Assembly: GCA_035565355.1 (NCBI GenBank)
Contig: DATMSM010000061.1
Span: forward strand, 1-38,054
Direction: 5' to 3'
Origin: Ga0074130 sp035565355
GTDB lineage: Bacteria > Pseudomonadota > Gammaproteobacteria > Burkholderiales > Rhodocyclaceae
Length of the DNA stretch: 38,054 nt
Shown: positions 31,854-38,054 of the stretch, piece by piece
Numbering within the stretch: position 1 is the stretch's first letter
Layout: each line of letters begins with the position of its first letter
Made by a program: the position numbers and the translations under genes
Notes under the pieces: model-generated
Seen by the model: the letters and a program-made list of their open reading frames with translations, nothing else
What the model was told of the DNA's origin: nothing
Databases searched by the model: none

Positions 31854-32204
31854 TCAGCTGCGGCCGCGCTCGATCTGCACGCCGACACGCCTGACCCCGC
31901 GCGCCACGCCGACCTTGGCAATGGAGATCTTGACCCAGGGCGCGCCGAACTCGCCGAGCATAAGCTGGATGACGTACTCGCCCAGGGTTTCGAGCAGATT
32001 GAAGTGGCGCTCGGCCAGTTCCTTGCGTATGCGCTCGATGACCACCGCGTAATCGATGGTCTTGGCGATGTCGTCGTCCGCCGCCGCCTCGTCGGGCACA
32101 CCGAAGGTCAGGTTGATCTCCACCATCTGCGGGGTGACACGCTCGCGGTCGTAGATGCCGACATTGGCCTCGACACGCATTTCCTCGATAAAGATAAAGT
32201 CCAT
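31854..32204 (-). CDS. folB: Dihydroneopterin aldolase
   Basis: FolB cleaves 7,8-dihydroneopterin to 6-hydroxymethyl-dihydropterin and glycolaldehyde in folate synthesis. The 116-residue product has the expected length and pattern: FIEEMRVEANVGIYDRER at the start (active-site Glu in the VGIYDRER region), IDYAVVIERIRKELAERHFNLLET with the conserved tyrosine, and VKISIAKVGVARGVRRVGV. In FolB the catalytic Lys precedes P in a V-x-K-P motif; here that position reads AKVG, so the Lys is kept and the Pro is lost. GAGGACCT lies directly upstream of the ATG. It is divergent from plsY and followed by the DUF411 gene. Confidence 0.92.
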   Translation of the reverse strand: MDFIFIEEMRVEANVGIYDRERVTPQMVEINLTFGVPDEAAADDDIAKTIDYAVVIERIRKELAERHFNLLETLGEYVIQLMLGEFGAPWVKISIAKVGVARGVRRVGVQIERGRS

Positions 32205-32273
32205 AGGTCCTCAGGGGGATGGCTCAAGCAAACCGGCCCTGCGCTCACGCAGCAGGCCGGGCAGCCCTTCCTT

Positions 32274-32279
32274 TACAAT
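32274..32279 (+). promoter_or_regulatory. Candidate -10 for plsY
   Basis: TACAAT predicts a start near 32286 and a ~43-base leader. No good -35 is visible. It lies in the folB-plsY divergent region. Confidence 0.4.
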
Positions 32280-32328
32280 GCCGGCATTCTAGAGAAAGCG
32301 GCCGCGCCCGACCAGCACATCCATACGC

Positions 32329-32931
32329 ATGAACTTCGATCTCAACACGCTCACCTTCCTCGCCCTGGGCTACGCACTCGGCTCCGTGCCTTTTGCCATC
32401 CTCGTTTCCAGGGCTTTCGGGCTCGCCGATCCGCGCACCGTGGGCTCGGGCAATCCCGGCGCCACCAATGTGCTGCGCTCCGGCAACAAGAAGGCCGCCA
32501 TCCTGACGCTGATCGGCGACGCACTCAAGGGCTTGGTGGCAATGCTGATTGCCGGGCAGCTCGGGGCCGACATGCTGGGCGTGACCCTGGCCGGCTTTGG
32601 CGCCTTCTTCGGCCATGTGTTCTCGGTCTTTCTCAAGTTCAAGGGGGGCAAGGGTGTAGCCACCGCCGCCGGCGTGTTCTTCGGCTTTTCCGTCTGGCTG
32701 GGCCTGATCGTGCTCGCCGTCTGGCTGGCCACCGCACTGATCAGCCGCTATTCCTCGCTGGGCGCCATCGCCGCCTCGATCGCCGCACCCTTCGCCGCCT
32801 GGTGGCTGCTACCGCACCCGGAGCAGGCCATCGCTGTCACGCTGATTGCCGTCATCGTGATCCGCCGTCACCGCGAAAACATCCAGCGGCTGATCGCGGG
32901 TACTGAAGGCAAGATGGGAAAGAAAGGGTAG
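32329..32931 (+). CDS. plsY: Acyl-phosphate:glycerol-3-phosphate acyltransferase
   Basis: PlsY is the inner-membrane enzyme that acylates glycerol-3-phosphate from acyl-phosphate, the first step of phospholipid synthesis. The 200-residue protein has about five hydrophobic helices. It carries the three family motifs: GYALGSVPFAILVSRA with the first loop, GSGNPGATNVLRSGNK (phosphate binding), and GHVFSVFLKFKGGKGVATAA with the active-site loop. The final motif VIRRHRENIQRLIAGTE is also present. The ATG lacks a strong Shine-Dalgarno. It is divergent from folB and convergent with tsaD across a hairpin-rich spacer, an arrangement often seen around plsY and tsaD. Confidence 0.95.
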   Translation: MNFDLNTLTFLALGYALGSVPFAILVSRAFGLADPRTVGSGNPGATNVLRSGNKKAAILTLIGDALKGLVAMLIAGQLGADMLGVTLAGFGAFFGHVFSVFLKFKGGKGVATAAGVFFGFSVWLGLIVLAVWLATALISRYSSLGAIAASIAAPFAAWWLLPHPEQAIAVTLIAVIVIRRHRENIQRLIAGTEGKMGKKG

Positions 32932-32947
32932 TTAGCCACCCTCCCAA

Positions 32948-32968
32948 CCTCCCTCCCGAGGAGGGAGG
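32948..32968 (+). terminator. Hairpin after plsY
   Basis: CCTCCCTCC-CGA-GGAGGGAGG is a perfect 9-bp stem with a 3-base loop, 16 bases past the plsY stop. No U-tract follows; the sequence runs directly into the hairpin repeat at 32966. Confidence 0.5.
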
Positions 32969-32998
32969 TGACTACGGTTCGCGGGCCTTGCCCGCTCC
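32966..32998. repeat. Hairpin repeat, copy 2 (GGTGACT..GGTTC + CTT-loop stem)
   Basis: GGTGACTACGGTTCGC leads into GCGGGC-CTT-GCCCGC (32981-32995) and TCC. Leader, loop and trailing TCC match copy 1 at 13155-13199, while both stem arms differ but still pair. A further hairpin, GTTCGC-TCC-GCGAAC (33037-33051), follows in the plsY-tsaD convergent spacer. Confidence 0.6.
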
Positions 32999-33077
32999 CT
33001 CATTAAGGGTTCTTCCGTAGCTCATTTGTAGCGGATGTTCGCTCCGCGAACGGGCCGCTGCTTGGCGGCGCCGGCTA

Positions 33078-34097
33078 CTAGGTATTGATCTGGTCCAGCG
33101 GCCAGCGTGGCCGAATCGCGAAGGCCCCGTCGCGCTTTTCGGCCTTTTGCTTGAGCAAGCGTTGCGCGCCGCAGAAGGCGATCATGGCGCCGTTGTCGGT
33201 GCATAGGGCCACTTCGGGGTAATACACCCGGATCTTGTGTTTGGCGCCCATGGCGTTGAGGCGCTCGCGCAGACGCTTGTTGGCACCAACCCCCCCGGCA
33301 ACCACCAGCCGCGACAGCCCGCAGGCGCGCACCGCCGCCAGCGACTTGGCGGCCAGCACCTCGCTCACGGCCTCCTGGAATTCGGCGGCCAGATTGGCCG
33401 GACCAGCGGCTTCGTTCAATACCCCGTTATTGACGGCGGTCAGCACCGCCGTTTTCAGGCCTGAAAAACTGAAGTCGAAGTCGCCGCTATTCAGCATCGG
33501 CCGCGGCAGCTTGTACTTGCCCGGCGTGCCGCTCTCCGCCAACTTGGCCAGCGCGGGCCCGCCCGGGTAGCCCAGGCTCAAGAGCTTGGCGGTCTTGTCG
33601 AAGGCCTCGCCGGCCGCGTCGTCCAGCGACTCGCCGAGCAGGCGATATGCGCCGACGTCGGTGACTTCCATAAGCTGGGTGTGGCCGCCGGAAACCAGCA
33701 GGGCGACGAAAGGAAACGCGGGTCGATCGACAGCCAGCAGCGGCGAGAGCAGGTGGCCTTCCAGGTGGTGAACCGGCAGGGCGGGGATATTCAGCGCTAC
33801 CGCCAATGCCTCCGCGAAACTCGACCCGACCAGGAGCGCCCCCGCCAGGCCCGGGCCGGCAGTGTAAGCAATCGCTTCGATATCAGCCCTTGCCTTGCCC
33901 GACTCCTTGAGCACGACCTCGAGCAGGGGAATGAGGCGGCGAATATGGTCGCGCGAGGCCAGCTCGGGCACCACGCCGCCGTAGGCTTCGTGCATCGCCA
34001 CCTGGGTATGCACTGCATGGGCGAGCAGGCCCGCCTCGGTATCGTAGAGGGCGATACCGGTTTCGTCACAGGAGGATTCGACGCCGAGGACTAGCAT
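33078..34097 (-). CDS. tsaD: tRNA N6-adenosine threonylcarbamoyltransferase TsaD
   Basis: TsaD transfers the threonylcarbamoyl group to A37 of ANN-decoding tRNAs, with TsaB and TsaE. At 339 residues it is the usual bacterial length. MLVLGVESSCDETGIALYD is the ASKHA N-terminal phosphate motif. VHHLEGHLLSPLL holds the two metal-binding histidines (HxxxH), FPFVALLVSGGHTQL lies in the ATPase core, and DDAAGEAFDKTAKLLSLGYPGGP (quoted only as its first part, DDAAGEAFDKTAKLL) follows. VAGGVGANKRLRERL and LCTDNGAMIAFCGAQRL complete the family pattern. It is downstream of the S24 regulator but a good terminator separates them. No Shine-Dalgarno is obvious. Confidence 0.97.
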   Translation of the reverse strand: MLVLGVESSCDETGIALYDTEAGLLAHAVHTQVAMHEAYGGVVPELASRDHIRRLIPLLEVVLKESGKARADIEAIAYTAGPGLAGALLVGSSFAEALAVALNIPALPVHHLEGHLLSPLLAVDRPAFPFVALLVSGGHTQLMEVTDVGAYRLLGESLDDAAGEAFDKTAKLLSLGYPGGPALAKLAESGTPGKYKLPRPMLNSGDFDFSFSGLKTAVLTAVNNGVLNEAAGPANLAAEFQEAVSEVLAAKSLAAVRACGLSRLVVAGGVGANKRLRERLNAMGAKHKIRVYYPEVALCTDNGAMIAFCGAQRLLKQKAEKRDGAFAIRPRWPLDQINT

Positions 34098-34120
34098 GCT
34101 AGATGATCTTCAAAAACGAC

Positions 34121-34145
34121 AATGCCCCGGACGCGCCGGGGCATT
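34121..34145 (-). terminator. Intrinsic terminator after the S24 regulator
   Basis: AATGCCCCGG-ACGCG-CCGGGGCATT is a perfect 10-bp stem with a 5-base loop. On the minus strand it continues GTCGTTTTTG, a U-run a few bases after the stem. It sits between the regulator stop and the tsaD start. Confidence 0.75.
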
Positions 34146-34174
34146 GATTGTACGGCAAGGGGCTTAAGAACCGA

Positions 34175-34882
34175 TCAACGGCCCAAGAGCACGCGGGCCA
34201 GCACCTGACCAACCACGGCAACACGGCCGCTATCGTCCGGCGTGTCGGCGAAGTCTTCCGGCGCCAGCACTTCCTCGCTGAACTTGGCGTTGTCGCAGAT
34301 CAGGCGCACTTCCTTCTTCAGACCGGACTGGGCACGACGCACCACGAACTTGTCATTCACGTGCAGCACATAGACGCCGTTGGTCTGGATGCGGTTGACG
34401 CGCGGATCGTAGACGACGATGTCGCCAGAACGCAGGTAGGGCTCCATGTCCTCGGACTGGACGCGCATCATCTTGACGTCGCGCGGCAGGCCGATTTCAC
34501 GCAGGGTTTCCGGCAGCGTATAGATGGCATGGCCGTCGGGGGTGTTGTCCGGATGCAGGTCGATGACGGCATATTGCTCGTCGACGATATGCGCGCCGCT
34601 ACCGGCATCGCCCATGACGAGTTGCTCGACCGTGGTGTTCAGGGTCTTGGCGATTTCCGGCAGGCGGAACAGTTCCGGCACGCCGTCGCCGCGCACCCAG
34701 GCCGTCGCGGTATTCTGGCTCACGTCAAAGAGCTGGGCAACTGCAGTAACTCGGCCATAGCCCGGCGGAATCGAGCCGCGACGGTCAAGAGCGGCATTGA
34801 AGTTGGTGGCAAACTGGCGGCGAAACTCCTGTTGGCGATTCAGGCGCTCGTCGCTGGAATTGAGATGAACGATAGTATTCAT
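34175..34882 (-). CDS. XRE-type repressor with S24/LexA-like domain lacking the catalytic dyad
   Basis: The 235-residue protein has an N-terminal helix-turn-helix (about residues 44-66, VTAVAQLFDVSQNTATAWV) and a C-terminal peptidase S24 fold (about 110-235), the layout of phage CI and LexA-like repressors. In LexA the S24 nucleophile Ser119 precedes Met (MSM) and the general base Lys156 lies 37 residues later (VKR). Here the equivalent positions are D145 (SEDMEP) and R182 (VVRRAQ), also 37 apart. Self-cleavage is therefore not expected, though the fold and dimer surface can remain. The gene has a promoter whose -10 overlaps an inverted repeat and its own ATG, suggesting autoregulation. No phage genes flank it. 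Its targets and inducing signal are unknown. Confidence 0.85.
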   Translation of the reverse strand: MNTIVHLNSSDERLNRQQEFRRQFATNFNAALDRRGSIPPGYGRVTAVAQLFDVSQNTATAWVRGDGVPELFRLPEIAKTLNTTVEQLVMGDAGSGAHIVDEQYAVIDLHPDNTPDGHAIYTLPETLREIGLPRDVKMMRVQSEDMEPYLRSGDIVVYDPRVNRIQTNGVYVLHVNDKFVVRRAQSGLKKEVRLICDNAKFSEEVLAPEDFADTPDDSGRVAVVGQVLARVLLGR

Positions 34883-34918
34883 GGTTAGGATTCTATCTTA
34901 TTGAGAATAGAGGGCCAA
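34883..34918 (-). promoter_or_regulatory. Promoter and possible operator of the S24 regulator
   Basis: On the minus strand, -35 TTGGCC (34918-34913), a 17-base spacer and -10 TAGAAT (34895-34890) predict a start at 34883, one base before the ATG. ATTCT...AGAAT arms, 9 bases apart, flank and overlap the -10, forming a likely operator for self-repression. No Shine-Dalgarno is present. Confidence 0.55.
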
Positions 34919-35030
34919 GCCGTATAGGGCTTACCGCGATAGTCGGTTCGGGATTACGTCGGACAGCTTGGGTTGGCCGCAGGTTCCCTAGGGATGTCAC
35001 AAACCCGTAAAATCCCCCGCTTGGCCGGTT

Positions 35031-35074
35031 CTTGTCAGATATTCTTTGACAAGAAGAACATAAAGGTTCATACT
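35031..35074 (+). promoter_or_regulatory. Sigma70 promoter of rpsU with overlapping inverted repeat
   Basis: Consensus -35 TTGACA (35046-35051), a 17-base spacer and -10 CATACT (35069-35074) predict a start near 35081. CTTGTCA (35031-35037) and TGACAAG (35047-35053) form a 7-bp inverted repeat that covers the -35, a possible operator. This is the best -35 hexamer in the window. Confidence 0.65.
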
Positions 35075-35113
35075 CCGCGCCTCATTTTGTTCCAACTCAT
35101 CAGGTACGAAGCA

Positions 35114-35326
35114 ATGCCAGGTATTCGCGTCAAGGAAAACGAGCCGTTCGAAGTTGCGATCCGTCGCTTCAAGCGCGCCATTGAAAAAACCGGTCTGCTG
35201 ACCGAGCTGCGCGCACGCGAGTTCTACGAGAAGCCCACCGCCGAGCGCAAGCGCAAGCTGGCCGCTGCCGTGAAGCGCCATCACAAGCGCGTGCGCAGCC
35301 AGACCCTGCCGCCGAAGCTGTACTGA
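35114..35326 (+). CDS. rpsU: 30S ribosomal protein S21
   Basis: S21 is a small basic ribosomal protein of the 30S platform that aids initiation. The internal ATG at 35114 gives the standard 70-residue protein; the longer frame upstream is promoter DNA. MPGIRVKENEPFEVAIRRFK is the typical N-terminus, followed by a long Arg/Lys-rich helix (YEKPTAERKRKLAAAVKRH) and the short QTLPPKLY tail. The leader is about 33 bases with a weak AGG. As the first gene of the macromolecular synthesis cluster rpsU-(yqeY)-dnaG-rpoD, its transcript may continue through the double hairpin that follows. Confidence 0.98.
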   Translation: MPGIRVKENEPFEVAIRRFKRAIEKTGLLTELRAREFYEKPTAERKRKLAAAVKRHHKRVRSQTLPPKLY

Positions 35327-35331
35327 CACAG

Positions 35332-35380
35332 CCCCCCTTTAGTGGGGGTCGGCTGCCCCGCGAAAACAAACTCGCGGGGC
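35332..35380. repeat. Double-hairpin REP-like repeat, copy B, after rpsU
   Basis: A C-run/G-run hairpin (35332-35348) joined by CGGCTG to GCCCCGCGA-8-base loop-TCGCGGGGC (35355-35380, perfect 9-bp stem). The layout matches copy A at 20259-20295. It starts 5 bases beyond the rpsU stop and probably attenuates read-through into yqeY-dnaG; there is no U-tract. Confidence 0.5.
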
Positions 35381-35414
35381 CTCGCACTGTATTCCGAGAA
35401 CCTCGGCTGCCGCC

Positions 35415-35420
35415 TATACT
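35415..35420 (+). promoter_or_regulatory. Candidate -10 for yqeY-dnaG
   Basis: TATACT sits in the loop of GCCGC/GCGGC arms (35408-35426) and predicts a start near 35427. The -35 is poor. It could provide separate expression of yqeY-dnaG after the rpsU hairpins. Confidence 0.35.
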
Positions 35421-35482
35421 GAGCGGCAACTGAGGTTTTTCCTATGGTTGTTCCCATCGCTGCTTTTCGATTGACGCCCATC

Positions 35483-35926
35483 ATGACTCTCAAGCTCCGC
35501 ATCAACGACGACATGAAGAGCGCCATGCGCGCCGGCGACAGCAAGACCCGCGACGCCCTGCGCTTGCTGCTGGCCGCCATGAAGCAGAAGGAAGTCGACG
35601 AGCGCGTCGAGCTCGACGATGCCGCCGTGCTCGCCATCATCGAAAAAGCGCTCAAGCAGCGCAAGGATTCGATCACGCAGTACCAGACCGCCGGTCGCCA
35701 GGATTTGGTGGACGCGGAACAGGCCGAAATCGACGTGTTCCTGGCTTATATGCCGCAAGCCCTCTCCGACGCCGAGATCGACGCCATTATCGCCAGCGCC
35801 GTTGCGCAGAGTGGTGCTCAGGGCGCCGCGGCGATGGGCAAGGTCGTCGGCCTGGTCAAGCCACAGGTGGCCGGCCGCGCCGACATGGGCGAAGTCTCCA
35901 AGCGCATCAAGGCGGCACTGGCCTGA
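35483..35926 (+). CDS. yqeY: GatB/YqeY domain-containing protein
   Basis: The 147-residue product is a YqeY-family helical protein homologous to the C-terminal tRNA-handling domain of GatB. The motifs LKLRINDDMKSAMRAGD, RLLLAAMKQKEVDERVEL and the C-terminal GKVVGLVKPQVAGRADMGEV (the K-x-G-R-AD block shared with GatB) are clear. Its function is not settled; it sits between rpsU and dnaG in many beta- and alphaproteobacteria. The start is arguable: ATG 35483 gives the usual N-terminus but has no ribosome site, whereas ATG 35444 has GAGG upstream and would add 13 residues. dnaG follows after 22 bases, presumably in the same transcript. Confidence 0.93.
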   Translation: MTLKLRINDDMKSAMRAGDSKTRDALRLLLAAMKQKEVDERVELDDAAVLAIIEKALKQRKDSITQYQTAGRQDLVDAEQAEIDVFLAYMPQALSDAEIDAIIASAVAQSGAQGAAAMGKVVGLVKPQVAGRADMGEVSKRIKAALA

Positions 35927-35948
35927 GCCAGACTGGCCGGCGTTCGCC

Positions 35949-37715
35949 GTGATTCCGGACAGCTTTATTCAGGAATTGCTGGATCGCGTCGACATCGTCG
36001 ACGTCGTCCAGCGCTACGTGCCGCTCAAGAAAGCCGGCGCCAACTACAGCGCCTGCTGCCCCTTCCACTCGGAAAAATCGCCCTCCTTCACGGTCAGCCC
36101 GACCAAGCAGTTCTATCACTGCTTCGGCTGCGGCGCCCACGGCAGCGCCATCGGCTTCATCATGGCGCACCAGGGCCTGGGTTTTGTCGACGCGGTCGAG
36201 GAGCTGGCGGGCAATCTTGGCCTGACTGTACCGAATGAAGGCCGCAGCCAGAATCCGCAATACGCCGAGAAGAAAACCTCGATGACCGAGTTGATGGCCC
36301 GAGCTGCGCGCTATTACAAGGACCAGCTCAAGGCTTCGCCGCGCGCCATCGACTATCTCAAGGGCCGCGGCCTGACCGGCGAGATCGCCGCCCGCTTCGG
36401 TCTGGGCTATGCCCCGAACGAATGGCAGGGGCTGGAAACGGTTTATGCCGACTACAAGTCCGCCGATCTCGCCACCGTCGGCCTTGTCATAGACAACGAG
36501 CAAGGACGCCGCTACGACCGCTTCCGCGACCGCATCATGTTCCCCATCCTCGATGCACGCAGCAATGTCATCGGCTTCGGCGGGCGCATCATCAACCCGG
36601 ACGACACGCCCAAGTACATGAACTCGCCGGAAACGCCGCTGTTCGACAAGGGGCGCGAGCTCTACGGCCTGACGCAGGCGCGCCAGGCCATCCGTGACAC
36701 CGACACCGTCATCGTCGTCGAAGGCTATATGGATGTGGTCGCCCTGGCCCAGCACGGCGTGGCCAATGCCGTCGCCACACTGGGCACCGCCACCACGGGC
36801 GACCATGTGCACAAGCTCATGCGCCAGGCCGAAAAAATCGTGTTCTGCTTCGACGGCGACAAGGCCGGTCGCAAGGCCGCCTGGCGCGCGCTGGAAAACA
36901 GTCTGCCGCATCTCGCTGATGATCACAGCCTGGGCTTTCTGTTTCTGCCACCCGAACATGATCCGGACAGCTATGTGCGCGAACACGGCACCGCGGCCTT
37001 CCAGAAACTGGCTGCGCAGCCGACTTCGCTGATCGAGTTTTTCGTGCGCGAGCTGAGCAACCGGATCGAAGGCAATGGTGACGACAGCGGCCGCCTGCTG
37101 GTCACCGAAGCCGAGCCCCTGATTACCCAGATTGGCCCGGGTGCCCCCCTGCTGCGCCTGCAGCTGCTGAAGGAGCTGGCGGCCAAGAGCGGTTTCTCAC
37201 AGGCCGAACTGGAAGGTCAATACAAGATCCGGCCCGTGGCGGCGCCCGCCCGCCGCCCGCCGCCCGCACCACGCAAGCGCCCCAGCGCCCGACCGATCGA
37301 GCATACGCTGCTGGAAATCATCCTGCAGCAGCCCACCTGGGCCAGCCGCGTGCCGCTGGAGCTGATCCAGGACAACAGCCCGGAAGTCGCCACCCTGCAC
37401 GCCATCGCCAACCAGCTCGAACATGGCGAGCTTCCGGCCGGCGGCGTAGGCATGTTGCTGGAGCACTTCCGCAATACCCCGCACGAGGCCGTAATTTCGC
37501 ACTTTTCCGCCTATTTGGCCGAAGAAAGCGACTTTACCGAGTTGGAAACCGTGCTCAACGACGCCGTGGACCGCATCCGCGATGCGGGGATCGCGGATGA
37601 AATCAACACCCTGACGGCGCGTGCCCGCAACGGCGGACTGGACGCCGCCGACCAACAACGACTGATGGATTTGCTGCGCCGCAAAAGTAGTGCCAAACCC
37701 TTGCCAAGCGCTTGA
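35949..37715 (+). CDS. dnaG: DNA primase
   Basis: DnaG synthesises RNA primers at the replication fork. The start is a GTG at 35949 (588 residues; E. coli 581), giving the standard start (V/M)IPDSFIQELLDRVDIVDVV. The long upstream frame is a shadow of yqeY. The CHC2 zinc ribbon uses C37, H40, C58 and C61. The TOPRIM core has VVVEGYMDVVALAQHGV (catalytic Glu), and CFDGDKAGRKAAWRAL supplies the metal-binding aspartates. Residues after about 430 form a Pro/Arg-rich linker (APARRPPPAPRKRPSARP) and the C-terminal helicase-binding domain for DnaB. rpoD follows after 76 bases. Confidence 0.97.
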   Translation: MIPDSFIQELLDRVDIVDVVQRYVPLKKAGANYSACCPFHSEKSPSFTVSPTKQFYHCFGCGAHGSAIGFIMAHQGLGFVDAVEELAGNLGLTVPNEGRSQNPQYAEKKTSMTELMARAARYYKDQLKASPRAIDYLKGRGLTGEIAARFGLGYAPNEWQGLETVYADYKSADLATVGLVIDNEQGRRYDRFRDRIMFPILDARSNVIGFGGRIINPDDTPKYMNSPETPLFDKGRELYGLTQARQAIRDTDTVIVVEGYMDVVALAQHGVANAVATLGTATTGDHVHKLMRQAEKIVFCFDGDKAGRKAAWRALENSLPHLADDHSLGFLFLPPEHDPDSYVREHGTAAFQKLAAQPTSLIEFFVRELSNRIEGNGDDSGRLLVTEAEPLITQIGPGAPLLRLQLLKELAAKSGFSQAELEGQYKIRPVAAPARRPPPAPRKRPSARPIEHTLLEIILQQPTWASRVPLELIQDNSPEVATLHAIANQLEHGELPAGGVGMLLEHFRNTPHEAVISHFSAYLAEESDFTELETVLNDAVDRIRDAGIADEINTLTARARNGGLDAADQQRLMDLLRRKSSAKPLPSA

Positions 37716-37717
37716 TG

Positions 37718-37723
37718 TATAAT
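37718..37723 (+). promoter_or_regulatory. Consensus -10 (TATAAT) before rpoD
   Basis: TATAAT overlaps the end of dnaG by position (just after its stop) and predicts a start near 37730, a ~62-base leader. No -35 at the right distance is convincing. It offers rpoD a promoter independent of rpsU. Confidence 0.45.
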
Positions 37724-37791
37724 GGTCAGTTCCCCAATTTTATCGTGCCGCGCTTTTTAAGTGGCACCATCCGGACCCGCTGAGGATAGTC

Positions 37792-38054
37792 ATGCCGAAG
37801 GAAACCGCCAAGACGACCAAGTCGAAAGTCGCTGCTGTGAAGGCCAAGGCCGCACCGGCTAAGAAGGCTGTCGCCGCCAAAAAGCCCGTCGCCGTGAAGC
37901 AGGCTGCCAAGCCCGCACCGGCCAGGAAGGCGACGGCTGCGGTTCCCGCCAAGGCAGCCAGCAAGCCCGCAGCAACCAAGTCCGCCACGGCCGCCAAGGT
38001 CAAGGCCGCACCGACCAAGGCACCCGCAGTAGCCAAGACGGCTGCCGCCAAAAC
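37792..38054 (+). CDS. rpoD: RNA polymerase sigma factor RpoD, N-terminal extension (cut by window edge)
   Basis: The frame opens at ATG 37792, with GAGGA 6 bases upstream, and runs off the right edge after 87 codons. The visible protein is almost entirely Lys, Ala, Pro, Thr and Val (MPKETAKTTKSKVAAVKAKA and similar), low-complexity and strongly basic. No sigma region is reached. I assign rpoD from position after dnaG, the conserved rpsU-dnaG-rpoD order, and the knowledge that betaproteobacterial sigma70 proteins carry Lys/Ala-rich N-terminal extensions before region 1.1. A histone H1-like protein with the same composition is the main alternative and cannot be excluded from the visible part. 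Confidence 0.75.
   Translation, partial: MPKETAKTTKSKVAAVKAKAAPAKKAVAAKKPVAVKQAAKPAPARKATAAVPAKAASKPAATKSATAAKVKAAPTKAPAVAKTAAAK

Noticed and set aside
34175..34882. Prophage remnant suggested by the CI/LexA-like repressor
   Set aside because: No integrase, structural, lysis or replication phage genes are present; both sides are core genes. The XerD-type gene at 30383 fits the chromosomal enzyme.
35907..36986. 359-residue open frame antisense to dnaG
   Set aside because: Shadow of dnaG, which carries the zinc ribbon and TOPRIM motifs on the plus strand.
37740..38051. 103-residue minus-strand hydrophobic Ala/Leu/Val frame
   Set aside because: It is the antisense of the Lys/Ala-rich rpoD start; the apparent membrane protein is a by-product of GCC/AAG codons.

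Overview
The window reads as a chromosomal segment of a GC-rich Gram-negative bacterium, most likely a betaproteobacterium. The reasons are the gene orders leuS-lptE-holA-proA and rpsU-yqeY-dnaG-rpoD, the divergent mrp/metG pair, an outer-membrane LPS assembly lipoprotein, and a Lys/Ala/Pro-rich N-terminal extension on what should be the housekeeping sigma factor. Genus cannot be fixed from the sequence alone. Most of the window is core chromosome. I see no prophage block, insertion sequence with transposase, CRISPR array, tRNA or rRNA.

Layout. 1-6700: the tail of a glycogen synthase-like gene, folA, then a glycosylation and envelope section. It holds a TPR/GT41 O-GlcNAc-transferase-like gene head-to-head with a GT4-type glycosyltransferase, followed on the minus strand by a TPR/beta-barrel outer-membrane protein and a secreted FecR-domain protein that look like a Slam/type XI-type translocon and client. 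6700-11000 (minus): a group III PLP decarboxylase, dcd and mrp, separated by hairpin terminators. 11000-13600 (plus): metG and an acylphosphatase. 13600-18612 (minus): a GIDE/EF-hand membrane protein coupled to lemA, then dnaE. 19000-23232: a diguanylate cyclase facing an orphan ParA, then uvrD. 23391-28878 (plus): leuS, lptE, holA, proA. 28921-29892: an orphan low-GC gene and a ~520-bp non-coding imperfect palindrome. 29893-31291: ogt overlapping a xerD-type recombinase. 31306-34882: a DUF411 protein, folB, plsY (plus), tsaD, and an XRE/S24 regulator. 35046-end: rpsU, yqeY, dnaG and the start of rpoD.

How they work together. Much of the window is replication and translation machinery: dnaE, holA, dnaG, uvrD, metG, leuS, rpsU, tsaD and rpoD. 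Nucleotide and folate supply comes from folA, folB and dcd, and envelope biogenesis from lptE and plsY. The less ordinary parts are the FecR/TPR-barrel pair, the two glycosyltransferases, the S24 regulator whose catalytic Ser/Lys pair is replaced by Asp/Arg, and several families of hairpin repeats in intergenic spaces. A recurring promoter layout places a -10 hexamer so that transcription would begin at or within one base of the ATG, with no Shine-Dalgarno, for five genes. This suggests leaderless mRNAs.
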